Assembly (NCBI RefSeq): GCF_001179845.1
Contig: NZ_CVSB01000045.1
Coordinates: forward strand, 1-50,000
Source: Candidatus Pelagibacter communis
Lineage (GTDB): Bacteria; Pseudomonadota; Alphaproteobacteria; Pelagibacterales; Pelagibacteraceae
DNA length: 50,000 nucleotides
Reading direction: 5' to 3'
Positions 1 to 7,652 of the stretch are shown one piece after another. The notes under the pieces are model-generated. The model ran no database searches. It saw only the letters and a program-made list of their open reading frames with translations, and was not told the DNA's origin. Each line of letters begins with the position of its first letter. Positions within the stretch are counted from its first letter, which is position 1. A program made the position numbers and the translations under genes.

Positions 1-1
1 T

Positions 2-352
2 CTTTCTTTTTTAAGTAGATCTTCAACACCTTTTAAACCAAAACCTGGTTTATCTAATTTATTAATTTACCGTTTTATAGGTGGTATACCTTGGCAGCTG
101 AGCTGTCTCTTACCAACCTTATTTAATGTTAAGGTTATAAATTTTTTCTTTGCTACATTGATTGGAATAATTCCTCAAATTTTTTTAGCAGTTTCTATTG
201 GTAGTGGATTAGAAAAAATTATAGACCAAAATGCTGAAGTGCCAGGAATAACTGATATAATATTTTCACCTGATATATATATTCCTATTTCAGCTTTCTT
301 TATTTTAATTCTGATTACAATATTTTTGAGAAAGTTTTTTTATAGAAATTAG
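2..352 (+). CDS. TVP38/TMEM64 (VTT/DedA-like) membrane protein, 3' part
   Basis: The reading frame is open from the window edge, so the N-terminus is missing; 116 residues are visible. The visible part has a Pro-Gly-rich segment (RFIGGIPWQL), then a hydrophobic stretch around FFFATLIGIIPQIF, and ends in a strongly hydrophobic helix (ISAFFILILITIFL) with a basic tail. The pattern of R-x-I-x-G-x-P followed later by A-T-x-I-G-I-I-P is what the C-terminal half of TVP38/TMEM64 (VTT domain) inner-membrane proteins shows. These proteins are thought to act in lipid or ion handling, but the substrate is uncertain. It ends directly against a tRNA-Thr gene on the opposite strand. Family call is by motif memory only. 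Confidence 0.6.
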   Translation, partial: LSFLSRSSTPFKPKPGLSNLLIYRFIGGIPWQLSCLLPTLFNVKVINFFFATLIGIIPQIFLAVSIGSGLEKIIDQNAEVPGITDIIFSPDIYIPISAFFILILITIFLRKFFYRN

Positions 353-426
353 TGGTGCTCCCACCCTGTACTGACCAGGGAACTAGTCATTACCAATGAC
401 TTGTTATACCATTTAACTACAGGAGC
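353..426 (-). tRNA. tRNA-Thr (GGT anticodon)
   Basis: Read on the minus strand, this folds as a cloverleaf: acceptor GCTCCTG with TGGGAGC (two G-U pairs), D arm GTTA/TAAC, anticodon stem AGTCA/TGACT around loop TTGGTAA (anticodon GGT, threonine), T stem CCCTG/CAGGG and an encoded CCA end. The T loop reads GTCAGTA, so position 54 is G rather than the near-universal T. The 3' end touches the stop codon of the convergent membrane-protein gene. Confidence 0.9.
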
Positions 427-526
427 TTAGAGACAAATTGTATTTTATTGATAATAAAGCATTTTTTTCAAATTATTGCCTTAATTTTTTGATGAATATG
501 ATTTATATCTATTTTAGGAAAATGTT

Positions 527-727
527 ATGGGAATTCATTACGACTACAAATCAACTAAAGGTAATAAGCTTATGGAAAAGCAAGCTAAAAGGGAGAGAAA
601 GCTTGCTGAAAAAAAAGCTAAACGTTTAGCTAAAGAGGGCCAAAAAAAAGAAGAGGAAAAAGCACCTGTACTAGATCCTAATAAACCAATTTCTTTAGAT
701 TTCCTGACTAACCCAGATAAAGAATGA
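527..727 (+). CDS. Small Lys/Glu-rich hypothetical protein
   Basis: A 66-residue protein with a highly charged helix (KQAKRERKLAEKKAKRLA) followed by a Pro-containing tail that ends in [12 protein letters not shown] second in-frame ATG lies at 572 (MEKQAKRE), but the upstream MGIHYDY segment reads like real protein and precedes it without interruption, so the longer start is kept. Its stop codon overlaps the ATG of the next small gene (ATGA), which suggests translational coupling in a three-gene unit with dcd. I do not recognise a named family; it resembles short conserved alphaproteobacterial proteins of unknown function. A nucleic-acid-binding role would be only a guess from its charge. Confidence 0.6.
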   Translation: MGIHYDYKSTKGNKLMEKQAKRERKLAEKKAKRLAKEGQKKEEEKAPVLDPNKPISLDFLTNPDKE

Positions 728-825
728 GTTCAAAAGAAAAAAATGAGCGTTTAAGCTTGGCGCTTAGAAAAAATTTGAAGAAAAGAAAAATTTTCCAAAA
801 AAAAAATAAAAAGAAAAATAAATAA
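724..825 (+). CDS. 33-residue basic hypothetical protein
   Basis: A short frame begins [10 protein letters not shown] and continues [12 protein letters not shown], ending in a Lys/Asn run. Its ATG overlaps the stop of the upstream small gene (ATGA) and its TAA overlaps the dcd ATG (TAATG). It therefore fills exactly what would otherwise be a 97-base gap in an overlapping operon. The pattern RL-x2-AL-x2-NLKKRK resembles very short alphaproteobacterial proteins with the layout RLAxALRxNLxxRK; that resemblance is from memory. Both junctions are the type used for translational coupling. Function unknown. Confidence 0.6.
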   Translation: MSSKEKNERLSLALRKNLKKRKIFQKKNKKKNK

Positions 826-1385
826 TGTCAATTCAACCTGATTCTTGGATAAAAAAAATGTGTAAAGAGCACAATATGATAGAGCCATTTTTGGATCATC
901 AAGTTTCCGAAGGTAAAATTTCTTATGGATTAAGTAGTATGGGATATGATGTAAGAATCTCAGATGAATATAGAATTTTTACCAATGTTAATAGTTCTTT
1001 AGTTGATCCAAAGAATTTTTCTGATGATAACTTTATAGAACGAAAAGGACCACATTGTATTATCCCACCAAATTCATTCGTTTTAGCTAAAACAGTAGAA
1101 TATTTTAGAATACCAAAAGATGTTTTATGTATTTGTGTTGGAAAAAGCACTTATGCAAGGACAGGAATTATTTGTAATGTTACTCCAATTGAAAATGAAT
1201 TTGAGGGCAATATTGTAATTGAGCTAAGTAATACAACACCTAATCCTGCAAAAATCTATTCAAATGAAGGAATAGCACAATTTTTATTTTTTAAATCAGA
1301 TACTCAGCCAGAAACAACTTATAAATCAAAGAACGGTAAATATCAGGGTCAAACTACAATTCAAGTTGCTAAAATTAAAAAGTAA
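825..1385 (+). CDS. dcd: dCTP deaminase
   Basis: 186 residues, the usual Dcd length. The enzyme deaminates dCTP to dUTP for thymidylate synthesis in the cytoplasm. Recognisable blocks are [13 protein letters not shown] near residue 35, [10 protein letters not shown] near 105, and the active-site stretch [19 protein letters not shown] near 125, which contains the catalytic Glu, then PAKIY-x-NEGIAQ. The C-terminal KYQGQ segment is the nucleotide-binding tail of the family. The ATG overlaps the stop of the preceding 33-residue gene, and murA follows 3 bases after the stop, so the unit is co-transcribed. A bifunctional dCTP deaminase/dUTPase cannot be excluded by reading. Confidence 0.95.
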   Translation: MSIQPDSWIKKMCKEHNMIEPFLDHQVSEGKISYGLSSMGYDVRISDEYRIFTNVNSSLVDPKNFSDDNFIERKGPHCIIPPNSFVLAKTVEYFRIPKDVLCICVGKSTYARTGIICNVTPIENEFEGNIVIELSNTTPNPAKIYSNEGIAQFLFFKSDTQPETTYKSKNGKYQGQTTIQVAKIKK

Positions 1386-1388
1386 TTT

Positions 1389-2648
1389 ATGGATAAATTT
1401 CTGATTAATGGCCCTTGTAAAATCAAGGGCAATGTTTCAATTTCAGGTTCGAAGAATGCATCTCTCCCAATTTTAGCTGCAACATTATTATTTGATAAAC
1501 CTGTTGTTATCAAAAATTTACCAAGAGTTAGAGACATTAATACAATGTTAAATTTATTAAAGTCTCTTGGTTCTAAAATATTTTTATCAAGAGATAAAAA
1601 AACAGCAAAAATTATAAATAAAAAAAATATGAAAACTTTTGCTAGTTATTCTTTAGTCAAAACAATGCGTGGTTCTATTTTGGTTTTAGGTCCACTTATT
1701 TCAAAACACCATAAATCTAAAATCTCTTTACCTGGAGGGTGTTTAATTGGTGCTAGACCAGTTAATTATCATCTAACAGCATTAAAAAAACTTGGGATGA
1801 AATATGAACTAAAAGATGGATATATTTTAGCAAAATCAAAAGGAAAACTTAGCGGAACAACTGTAAATTTTCCAAAGATAAGTGTTGGGGCAACTGAAAA
1901 TTCTATAATAGCAGCATGTTTAGCAAAAGGAAAAACAGTTTTAAAAAATTGTGCAATAGAACCTGAGATTAAAGATCTTACAAATTTTTTAAATAAAGCT
2001 GGAGCGAAAATAAAATGGACAGGAAGAGTTTGTAAAATTATAGGTGTAAATTCTTTACATGAAACTGAATATTCTGTAATGGCTGATAGAATAGAAGCAG
2101 GCACATTTTGTGTAGCTGCAACACTTGCGAAAGGTAATTTACAAATAAATAATTTAAATCCTAAAATTATTGGTACAGAAATAAAATTACTAAAAAAAGT
2201 TGGTGCTAAAATTAAAACTAGTGAAAATAAAATCTTAATTAAAGGACCTGAAAAAATAAAATCCATAAAAAGCATTAAAACTAAAGAATTTCCAGGTATT
2301 CCAACAGACCTTCAAGCACAATTGATGGTTTTAATGTGCAAAGCAGTTGGCAAAAGTTCAATAACCGAAAGTATTTTTGAAAATAGATTTATGCATGTTG
2401 CAGAATTACAAAGACTGGGAGCAAAAATAAATATTAAAAATAATACTGCTACGATAGAAGGAAATACTAAATTCATTGGCGCTGAATTAATGTCTAGTGA
2501 TTTAAGAGCTTCTGTTGCTTTGGTTCTAGCAGCTATAGTTTCTAATGGTAAATCATATATTAACAGAATTTATCACTTAGATAGAGGTTATGAAAAAATA
2601 GAAAACAAATTAAAAAAAATAGGTGTTAAAATTAAAAGATTAAAATAG
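1389..2648 (+). CDS. murA: UDP-N-acetylglucosamine 1-carboxyvinyltransferase
   Basis: 419 residues, full length for MurA, which adds enolpyruvate from PEP to UDP-GlcNAc in the first committed step of peptidoglycan synthesis. The N-terminal GSKNASLPILAATLL carries the conserved Lys-Asn pair. LPGGCLIGARPVNYHL near residue 115 contains the catalytic, fosfomycin-reactive Cys. The GIPTDLQAQLM and ESIFENRFMH blocks and the C-terminal DLRA segment are also typical. The stop codon shares a base with the GTG start of the DUF2948 gene, the same neighbour murA has in other alphaproteobacteria. Confidence 0.96.
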   Translation: MDKFLINGPCKIKGNVSISGSKNASLPILAATLLFDKPVVIKNLPRVRDINTMLNLLKSLGSKIFLSRDKKTAKIINKKNMKTFASYSLVKTMRGSILVLGPLISKHHKSKISLPGGCLIGARPVNYHLTALKKLGMKYELKDGYILAKSKGKLSGTTVNFPKISVGATENSIIAACLAKGKTVLKNCAIEPEIKDLTNFLNKAGAKIKWTGRVCKIIGVNSLHETEYSVMADRIEAGTFCVAATLAKGNLQINNLNPKIIGTEIKLLKKVGAKIKTSENKILIKGPEKIKSIKSIKTKEFPGIPTDLQAQLMVLMCKAVGKSSITESIFENRFMHVAELQRLGAKINIKNNTATIEGNTKFIGAELMSSDLRASVALVLAAIVSNGKSYINRIYHLDRGYEKIENKLKKIGVKIKRLK

Positions 2649-3040
2649 TGAATAAATATTTAGCAAAAATTATAGCAAGTGACCAAGAAGGGTTACAGAT
2701 GATTTCAGCTTGTAGTTCAGGGGCTAAGGTTAAAATTGCAGATATAAAATATCTCGCATCCAATAAGGTTTTTTTATTATCAATTGAAAGAACTAAGATT
2801 GAAAGCGATCAGGTAGATAAAAAAATCAATAGCATTTGTAGGTTTGATTTTGTTGATAAAGTAAGATCAAAGAACATTGATCAATCAAATCAAGAAATAG
2901 TTTTAGAACTAATAGGTATAGATTATTTGAAAAATAATGATGTTTATGAAATAAATCTTATTTTTAATAACAATGCTCATATTGCTTTAACCACAGAAAC
3001 TATTGAAGCAAGATTAGAGGATCAAAGTGAAATTAAATAA
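2648..3040 (+). CDS. DUF2948 family protein
   Basis: 130 residues starting at a GTG that overlaps the murA stop (TAGTG). The sequence begins with an alternation typical of the family (YLAKIIASDQEGLQMIS), has a central Arg-Phe-Asp block (CRFDFVDKVRSK) and ends ALTTETIEARLEDQ, close to the DUF2948 consensus ending I-R-L-x-V-E-C-I-E-A-R-L. Position between murA and hisD is the standard alphaproteobacterial arrangement and supports the call. The biochemical role of DUF2948 is unknown. Confidence 0.8.
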   Translation: MNKYLAKIIASDQEGLQMISACSSGAKVKIADIKYLASNKVFLLSIERTKIESDQVDKKINSICRFDFVDKVRSKNIDQSNQEIVLELIGIDYLKNNDVYEINLIFNNNAHIALTTETIEARLEDQSEIK

Positions 3041-3041
3041 T

Positions 3042-4325
3042 ATGAAGATACTAAATAGTAAAAGTAAAAATTTTGATAAATTATTAGAGAATTTGCTCTT
3101 ACAGAGAAAAAAAAAAATTCAATCAGACTCTGTCTCTGTAACAAATATAATTAAAGATGTTAAAAAAAATGGTGATAAAGCATTATTAAAATACGAGAAA
3201 AGATTTAATCAAAACAACATAATTATTCCAAGCACAAAACAAATAAAAAAATCCATAAATTCACTTGATAAAAAAGTAAAGAAAGCAATCGATACGGCTT
3301 ATAATAGAATTTATAAATTTCATTCACTTCAAAAATTTAAAAATATTTCTTATACAGATAAATTAAAAAACAAACTTGAATATAAATACGTACCTTTGGA
3401 GTCTGTTGCAATTTATGTTCCTGGTTCTACTGCTTCATACCCATCGAGTGTATTGATGAATGCTATTCCAGCAATTGTAGCGGGTGTTAAGAGAATAGTT
3501 ATGATTAATCCAGGTCATAAAGGAAAACAAAATCCAGCCGTATTATACGCCGCAAAAAAATGCAAAATACAAGAAATTTATTCTATCGGGGGACCTTCTG
3601 CTATTGCAGCAGTATCTTATGGGACTAAAAAAATTAAAAAAGTTCATAAAATAGTTGGTCCAGGAAACGCATATGTTGCGGCTGCAAAAAAAGAAGTTTT
3701 TGGTGTTGTTGGAATTGAAGGTATGACCGCAGGTCCTTCAGAAGTGACTGTCGTTTGTGATAAATTCTCAAATCCTGAGTGGGTTGCAAGTGATTTAATT
3801 GGACAAGCTGAACATGATATTCTTGCACAATGTATTTTGATTTCAAAAGATAAAGATTTACTAGATAAAGTAAAAATTGAAATTACTAAACAATTAAAAG
3901 AAATTCCAAGAGCTTCTGTTGCAAAAAGAAGCTTAATTAATAATGGAATTCTTATGTATATTTCTTCAGAGGCTAAAATAATAAGTGTTATAAATAAAAT
4001 TGCACCAGAACATTTAGAATTAAATATTAAAAATTATAAATCGTTAGTTCCAAAAATAAAAAATTCAGGATCAATATGTTTAGGAAAATATGCAGTGATG
4101 GCAATGACTGATTATAATGTTGGATCAAACCATGTGTTGCCAACTAATGGTTCTGCCAAATACTCAAGCGGCATAAGTGTAAATGAATTTTATAAAAGAA
4201 TTTCATACATAAACTTATCAAAAAAGGGTATTGAAAGTCTTGGACCATCAGTTATAACACTTGCAAATTACGAAGGGTTGGTTGGACACGCTCAATCTGT
4301 AGTAAAACGAATAAGGAGAAAATAA
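3042..4325 (+). CDS. hisD: Histidinol dehydrogenase
   Basis: 427 residues from the ATG at 3042. A GTG 15 bases upstream overlaps the end of DUF2948 and would add five residues. HisD performs the last two NAD-dependent oxidations, from L-histidinol to L-histidine, using zinc. Visible signatures are [28 protein letters not shown], the metal-site QAEHD near residue 258, APEHLEL with the catalytic Glu-His, [13 protein letters not shown], and the C-terminal His in VGHAQ. Codons 25-28 contain an 11-A run (RKKK). It sits between DUF2948 and infA, so it is separated from hisZ and hisG by about 3.5 kb. Confidence 0.96.
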   Translation: MKILNSKSKNFDKLLENLLLQRKKKIQSDSVSVTNIIKDVKKNGDKALLKYEKRFNQNNIIIPSTKQIKKSINSLDKKVKKAIDTAYNRIYKFHSLQKFKNISYTDKLKNKLEYKYVPLESVAIYVPGSTASYPSSVLMNAIPAIVAGVKRIVMINPGHKGKQNPAVLYAAKKCKIQEIYSIGGPSAIAAVSYGTKKIKKVHKIVGPGNAYVAAAKKEVFGVVGIEGMTAGPSEVTVVCDKFSNPEWVASDLIGQAEHDILAQCILISKDKDLLDKVKIEITKQLKEIPRASVAKRSLINNGILMYISSEAKIISVINKIAPEHLELNIKNYKSLVPKIKNSGSICLGKYAVMAMTDYNVGSNHVLPTNGSAKYSSGISVNEFYKRISYINLSKKGIESLGPSVITLANYEGLVGHAQSVVKRIRRK

Positions 4326-4327
4326 AT

Positions 4328-4543
4328 TTGTCAAAACAAGACTTACTGGAATTTAAAGGTACAGTGATAGACCTACTTCCGAACGCTATGTTTAGAGTAA
4401 AATTAGAAAATGGACATACCGTTACTGCCCATACAGCTGGTAAGTTAAGAAAAAACAGAATTAGAGTTCTCCAAGGTGATAATGTGACAGTTGAAATGAC
4501 ACCTTACGATCTTACTAAAGGAAGAATAATCTTTAGGGGATAA
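4328..4543 (+). CDS. infA: Translation initiation factor IF-1
   Basis: 71 residues, an S1-like OB fold ([20 protein letters not shown], then [14 protein letters not shown] and [11 protein letters not shown]). IF-1 binds the ribosomal A site during initiation. The start is TTG at 4328, two bases after the hisD stop; the family N-terminus MSKQDLLEF requires it, and no ATG exists nearby. A weak start codon on infA is notable because IF-1 acts in start selection. A tRNA-Phe begins four bases after the stop, so mRNA and tRNA are probably transcribed together and separated by tRNA 5' processing. Confidence 0.96.
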   Translation: MSKQDLLEFKGTVIDLLPNAMFRVKLENGHTVTAHTAGKLRKNRIRVLQGDNVTVEMTPYDLTKGRIIFRG

Positions 4544-4547
4544 ATAA

Positions 4548-4622
4548 GGCTGAGTAGCTCAGGAGTAGAGCAGAGCCCTGAAAAGGCTTGTGTCGGAGGT
4601 GCGAATCCTTCCTCAGCCACCA
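4548..4622 (+). tRNA. tRNA-Phe (GAA anticodon)
   Basis: Cloverleaf with acceptor GGCTGAG/CTCAGCC, anticodon stem GAGCC/GGCTT around loop CTGAAAA (anticodon GAA, phenylalanine), and an encoded CCA end at 4620-4622. It lies directly after infA with only four bases between them and ahead of the cold-shock gene. Confidence 0.95.
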
Positions 4623-4701
4623 CCACAAAGTTTCATCTTGAAATAATCTTAAAAGAAATTAACTTTAAGAGATAATAAATAACAAAAGGACTAAGAATAA
4701 G

Positions 4702-4917
4702 ATGACTACAACATTAACTGGAAAAATAAAATGGTACAATGGGAAGAAGGGTTATGGGTTTATCGAAAGAGATGACAAAGAGAAAGACGCGTTTGTACAT
4801 GCCAGCGCTTGCAAAGCAGCTGGTCTGAGATATTTAAATGAAGGTGATAAACTTGAGTTCACTTTAGAAGATGGTCCCAAAGGTCCTTCTGCAGTTAATT
4901 TAAAAAAAATAGACTAA
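4702..4917 (+). CDS. Cold-shock domain protein, CspA family
   Basis: 71 residues forming one cold-shock domain. RNP1 is seen as KKGYGFIE near residues 15-22 and RNP2 as DAFVHAS near 29-35, preceded by GKIKWYNG. Such proteins bind single-stranded RNA or DNA and act as RNA chaperones. A plausible ribosome-binding site (AAAGGA) lies about 11 bases before the ATG. The gene is followed at once by a strong hairpin terminator, so it ends its transcription unit. Paralogues are common, so no cspA-E letter is assigned. Confidence 0.93.
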   Translation: MTTTLTGKIKWYNGKKGYGFIERDDKEKDAFVHASACKAAGLRYLNEGDKLEFTLEDGPKGPSAVNLKKID

Positions 4918-4931
4918 TTTAGAAATTATTT

Positions 4932-4975
4932 AAAAGGGCGTTTTATCTATCAAATAGATAAACGTCCTTTTTCTA
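4932..4975 (+). terminator. Rho-independent terminator after the cold-shock gene
   Basis: A long hairpin with 5' arm AAAAGGGCGTTTTATCTAT, loop CAA and 3' arm ATAGATAAACGTCCTTTT has about 17 pairs with one G-U and one bulge, and runs into a T-rich tail. It begins 15 bases after the stop codon. The A-run at its 5' side means it could also work in the opposite direction. Confidence 0.85.
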
Positions 4976-5002
4976 TTTAGACCTTGAATATTAATTTTTT
5001 TT

Positions 5003-5100
5003 GTCTAAAAGACTGCTCATGAATATAAATATTACATACAGAAAGACTTTTAGAAGTACTCATAGAAACTGTTTCCATAGCCAGTAGGCTATTTATTTAT
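5003..5100 (+). other. Structured intergenic stretch, possible small RNA
   Basis: Between the cold-shock terminator and tRNA-His there is no convincing reading frame. Two inverted repeats are visible: TCTAAAAG (5004-5011) with CTTTTAGA (5047-5054), and ATAGCC (5077-5082) with GGCTAT (5087-5092), the latter followed by a T-rich tail like a weak terminator. A near-direct repeat (CTGCTCAT at 5013, GTACTCAT at 5056) also spans it. This could be a small RNA or leader, or chance in AT-rich DNA. Confidence 0.25.
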
Positions 5101-5148
5101 ATTATAATTTTAAATCCACATAAAATAAGATAAAAACAAAGAGGATAA

Positions 5149-5223
5149 GCCCGGGTGGTGTAATGGTTAGCACGGAAGTTTGTGGAACTTTAAGTTTGAG
5201 TTCGACTCTCAGCCCGGGTACCA
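5149..5223 (+). tRNA. tRNA-His (GTG anticodon), alphaproteobacterial type without encoded G-1
   Basis: Acceptor GCCCGGG pairs with CCCGGGT, giving a G1-U72 wobble, and the discriminator is A73. The anticodon loop TTGTGGA contains GTG, the T arm is TTGAG/CTCAG around TTCGACT, and CCA is encoded. The base before G1 is A, so no G-1 is encoded. Most bacteria have G-1 and C73; many alphaproteobacteria use the pattern seen here together with a divergent HisRS. The hisS start codon lies four bases beyond the CCA end. Confidence 0.95.
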
Positions 5224-5227
5224 AAAA

Positions 5228-6622
5228 ATGAATAAAGAAAAAAAATTAATTCCTGGATTACCTTCAGGATTTGAAGATCGTTGGGATAAAAAACTTCTTC
5301 TCAAAAAAAAGCTTTTAAAAGCTATTGAGAATAATTTTATTAAATTTGGAGCAGAGGCTCTGGAAACCCCTTCGTTTGAGATAAGTGAAAATATAGGATC
5401 TTTTTTGGCAGAAGATGAAGCTAATCCTATGTCTGATGTATTCTCATTTCAGGATGGAGAAAAAAGCATTACTCTTAGGTATGATCTTTCAAGCCCACTA
5501 GCTAGATTCGTTGCTCAAAATAATCAAGAGCTTCCATCAATCTTTAAAAGGTATGCTATTCAAAATGTCTTTAGAAATGAAAAGGCTGGTAACGGAAGGT
5601 ACAGAGAATTCATGCAAGCAGATTTTGATATCGTTGGAAATGTTAATCCTGCGCAAGCAAATGCGGAGCTTTGCAATTTAATATCAAGTACTTTGTTAGA
5701 TTGTGGTCTAAAAAAAGATCAATTTACAATTAACATTAGCAACAGAAAAATAGTTCAAGGATTAATTGATGATTTAAAAATATCAGAAGAAAAACAAGTA
5801 AAAGTAATTAGGGCAATTGATAAATTAGATAAACCAGGTTTTGGTTTAAAAGGTGTTGAAGATCTACTTAAAAAAGAAAGAAAAGATATAAGTGGTGCAG
5901 TCACTAAGGGTGCAGATTTAAACGATGAACAAGCATCTGAAATACTTAATTTTCTGAAAATTAAAGATTTAAAAGTATTAAAAGAAACATTAAAAAATCC
6001 ATTGTCTCAAGAAGGTATAAAGGAATTAGAACAAGTATTTGAAGTATTGAGTTACAGTTCAAATTTAAATCAGGTCAAAACAAATTTTACAATTGTTAGG
6101 GGATTGGCTTATTATTCAGATTTCATTGTTGAAACAAATCTAAATTTTAAAGTCACAAATAACAAAGGCAAAGAGGTCGATATAGGCAGTATTTGTTCTG
6201 GAGGAGCCTATGCAAAATTAATTTCGAGATTTAAAGGTGTGGATATTCCAGGCACTGGAATTAGTTTTGGAGTTGATCGATTGTTATTTGCTTTAATTCA
6301 ATTAGATCAAGTAAAAGTAGATAATCAAAAACCAGTTTTAGTTTGTGTAATGGATGAAAAATATCTTAAAAATTACTATGAAATTTTAGATCTTTTAAGA
6401 AATAATAATATTAATGCTGAAATATTTTTAGATACCAAGAAAAATTTAGGCAAGCAATTAACATTAGCAAATAAACGTAAGTTGGATGTTGCAATAATAT
6501 GTGGTGAAAATGAATTTAATGAAAATACAGTCACTATAAAAAGTCTTAAAGGTGTTAAGGGTGAAAACAATAAAACATTTTCAAAAGAAAATTTAATCGA
6601 TGAAGTCAAAAAACTTATCTGA
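5228..6622 (+). CDS. hisS: Histidyl-tRNA synthetase
   Basis: 464 residues. The ATG at 5228 is chosen because an upstream in-frame extension would run through tRNA-His, and the family N-terminus (LPSGFEDR) starts just after it. It charges tRNA-His. Class II motif 2 appears as FRNEKAGNGRYREFMQ (residues 115-130), the histidine-binding region as RGLAYYSD (291-298), followed by SGGAYAK (324-330, where most HisRS have GGRYD) and motif 3 GISFGVDRLL near 344. These departures fit the alphaproteobacterial HisRS type that reads tRNA-His lacking G-1. There is no Shine-Dalgarno space upstream. hisZ starts inside its 3' end. Confidence 0.93.
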   Translation: MNKEKKLIPGLPSGFEDRWDKKLLLKKKLLKAIENNFIKFGAEALETPSFEISENIGSFLAEDEANPMSDVFSFQDGEKSITLRYDLSSPLARFVAQNNQELPSIFKRYAIQNVFRNEKAGNGRYREFMQADFDIVGNVNPAQANAELCNLISSTLLDCGLKKDQFTINISNRKIVQGLIDDLKISEEKQVKVIRAIDKLDKPGFGLKGVEDLLKKERKDISGAVTKGADLNDEQASEILNFLKIKDLKVLKETLKNPLSQEGIKELEQVFEVLSYSSNLNQVKTNFTIVRGLAYYSDFIVETNLNFKVTNNKGKEVDIGSICSGGAYAKLISRFKGVDIPGTGISFGVDRLLFALIQLDQVKVDNQKPVLVCVMDEKYLKNYYEILDLLRNNNINAEIFLDTKKNLGKQLTLANKRKLDVAIICGENEFNENTVTIKSLKGVKGENNKTFSKENLIDEVKKLI

Positions 6623-7652
6623 AAACATCCTTAGATCAGTAAAATCTAAGGGTTTTAAATATATTGATTTACCTTCAGTAATTGAGGCTAATCACATTGT
6701 TCAAAGATCAGGAGAAAATTTTAGAAAGTTTATCTTCTCCTTTACTGATCAGAATGGAAGCGAGTTGTGTTTAAGACCAGATTTAACAATTGCATCTTGT
6801 TTAAGGTATTTGGAAAATAATTTAAAAGGTAAGGAAAAAATTTTTTACAGTGGTCAAGCTTATCGAAAATCACAAAACAAAAAAGACTCAATCATTAGAA
6901 ATCAAATTGGATTTGAAATTTTAGGATCTAAGGATGAGAAAAATGACGATAAAGAAATTATAAATACATCTCTTAAATCACTTCAAAATATCAAATATTC
7001 TTCAGGAACACTAACTATTGGAAATGTTGAAATATTTAATTTGTTAATTTCAAAAATGGATATTCCAAAGAGATGGAAGCTAAGATTAGCCAGACACTTC
7101 TGGAGAGAAGAATATTTTAATGATTTATTAAAAAGATTAGAAACTAATTCAGATGTTGATCCAACAATTGTAGAAATAGATAAAAAGCGTTACGTGAAAA
7201 TGCTTAAAGAGGATTTATCAAATATTGTTGCAGGAAGAACAATTAATGAAATATTAAAAAGGTTTGATCAGAAAATAAAAGATCCTAGAAGAGCTAGTAA
7301 AGGAAAGAATGTTTCAAAAATAATTAAAGATTTCTTAAAAATTAAATGTCCCATAAATAAAGCAGCAATTGAATTAAATAAATTTTTTAAAAAAAACAAA
7401 ATAAATCTAGCTGTAGATCAAAAATATTTTCCAATCTCTAATAATAAGGTTTCAAAATTAAATGTAGTATTTTCAGCATCCTTTGGAAGACAATTAGAAT
7501 ATTACACCGGAATGGTTTTTAAAATTGATATTAAATCTAAAAACTCATTAAAAAATATTATTAATGGTGGTCGTTATGATGGTCTAATTTCGGACTTAGG
7601 ATCAAAAAAACAAACTCCAGCAGTAGGTGCTGCTTTAAATTTAAATTACTAA
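6600..7652 (+). CDS. hisZ: ATP phosphoribosyltransferase regulatory subunit
   Basis: 350 residues. HisZ is a catalytically inactive relative of the HisRS core that partners with short-form HisG and carries histidine feedback control. Visible HisRS-like pieces are LRPDLTIASCLRYL near residue 58, FYSGQAYR near 82, FGRQLEYYTGMVF near 295 and INGGRYDGLISDLG near 325. The ATG lies inside the last 23 bases of hisS, and its TAA overlaps the hisG ATG. The pairing with a short HisG immediately downstream makes the regulatory-subunit call much stronger than a second HisRS. Confidence 0.88.
   Translation: MKSKNLSENILRSVKSKGFKYIDLPSVIEANHIVQRSGENFRKFIFSFTDQNGSELCLRPDLTIASCLRYLENNLKGKEKIFYSGQAYRKSQNKKDSIIRNQIGFEILGSKDEKNDDKEIINTSLKSLQNIKYSSGTLTIGNVEIFNLLISKMDIPKRWKLRLARHFWREEYFNDLLKRLETNSDVDPTIVEIDKKRYVKMLKEDLSNIVAGRTINEILKRFDQKIKDPRRASKGKNVSKIIKDFLKIKCPINKAAIELNKFFKKNKINLAVDQKYFPISNNKVSKLNVVFSASFGRQLEYYTGMVFKIDIKSKNSLKNIINGGRYDGLISDLGSKKQTPAVGAALNLNY

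Noticed and set aside
3109..3121. Eleven-A run in hisD as a programmed slippage site
   Set aside because: It lies near the N-terminus of a single-domain enzyme, where a shifted product would have no use. It serves as a base-rate warning for the dnaX run.
5180..5227. Longer hisS starting inside tRNA-His
   Set aside because: The extra residues would be translated tRNA sequence. The family N-terminus begins after the ATG at 5228.
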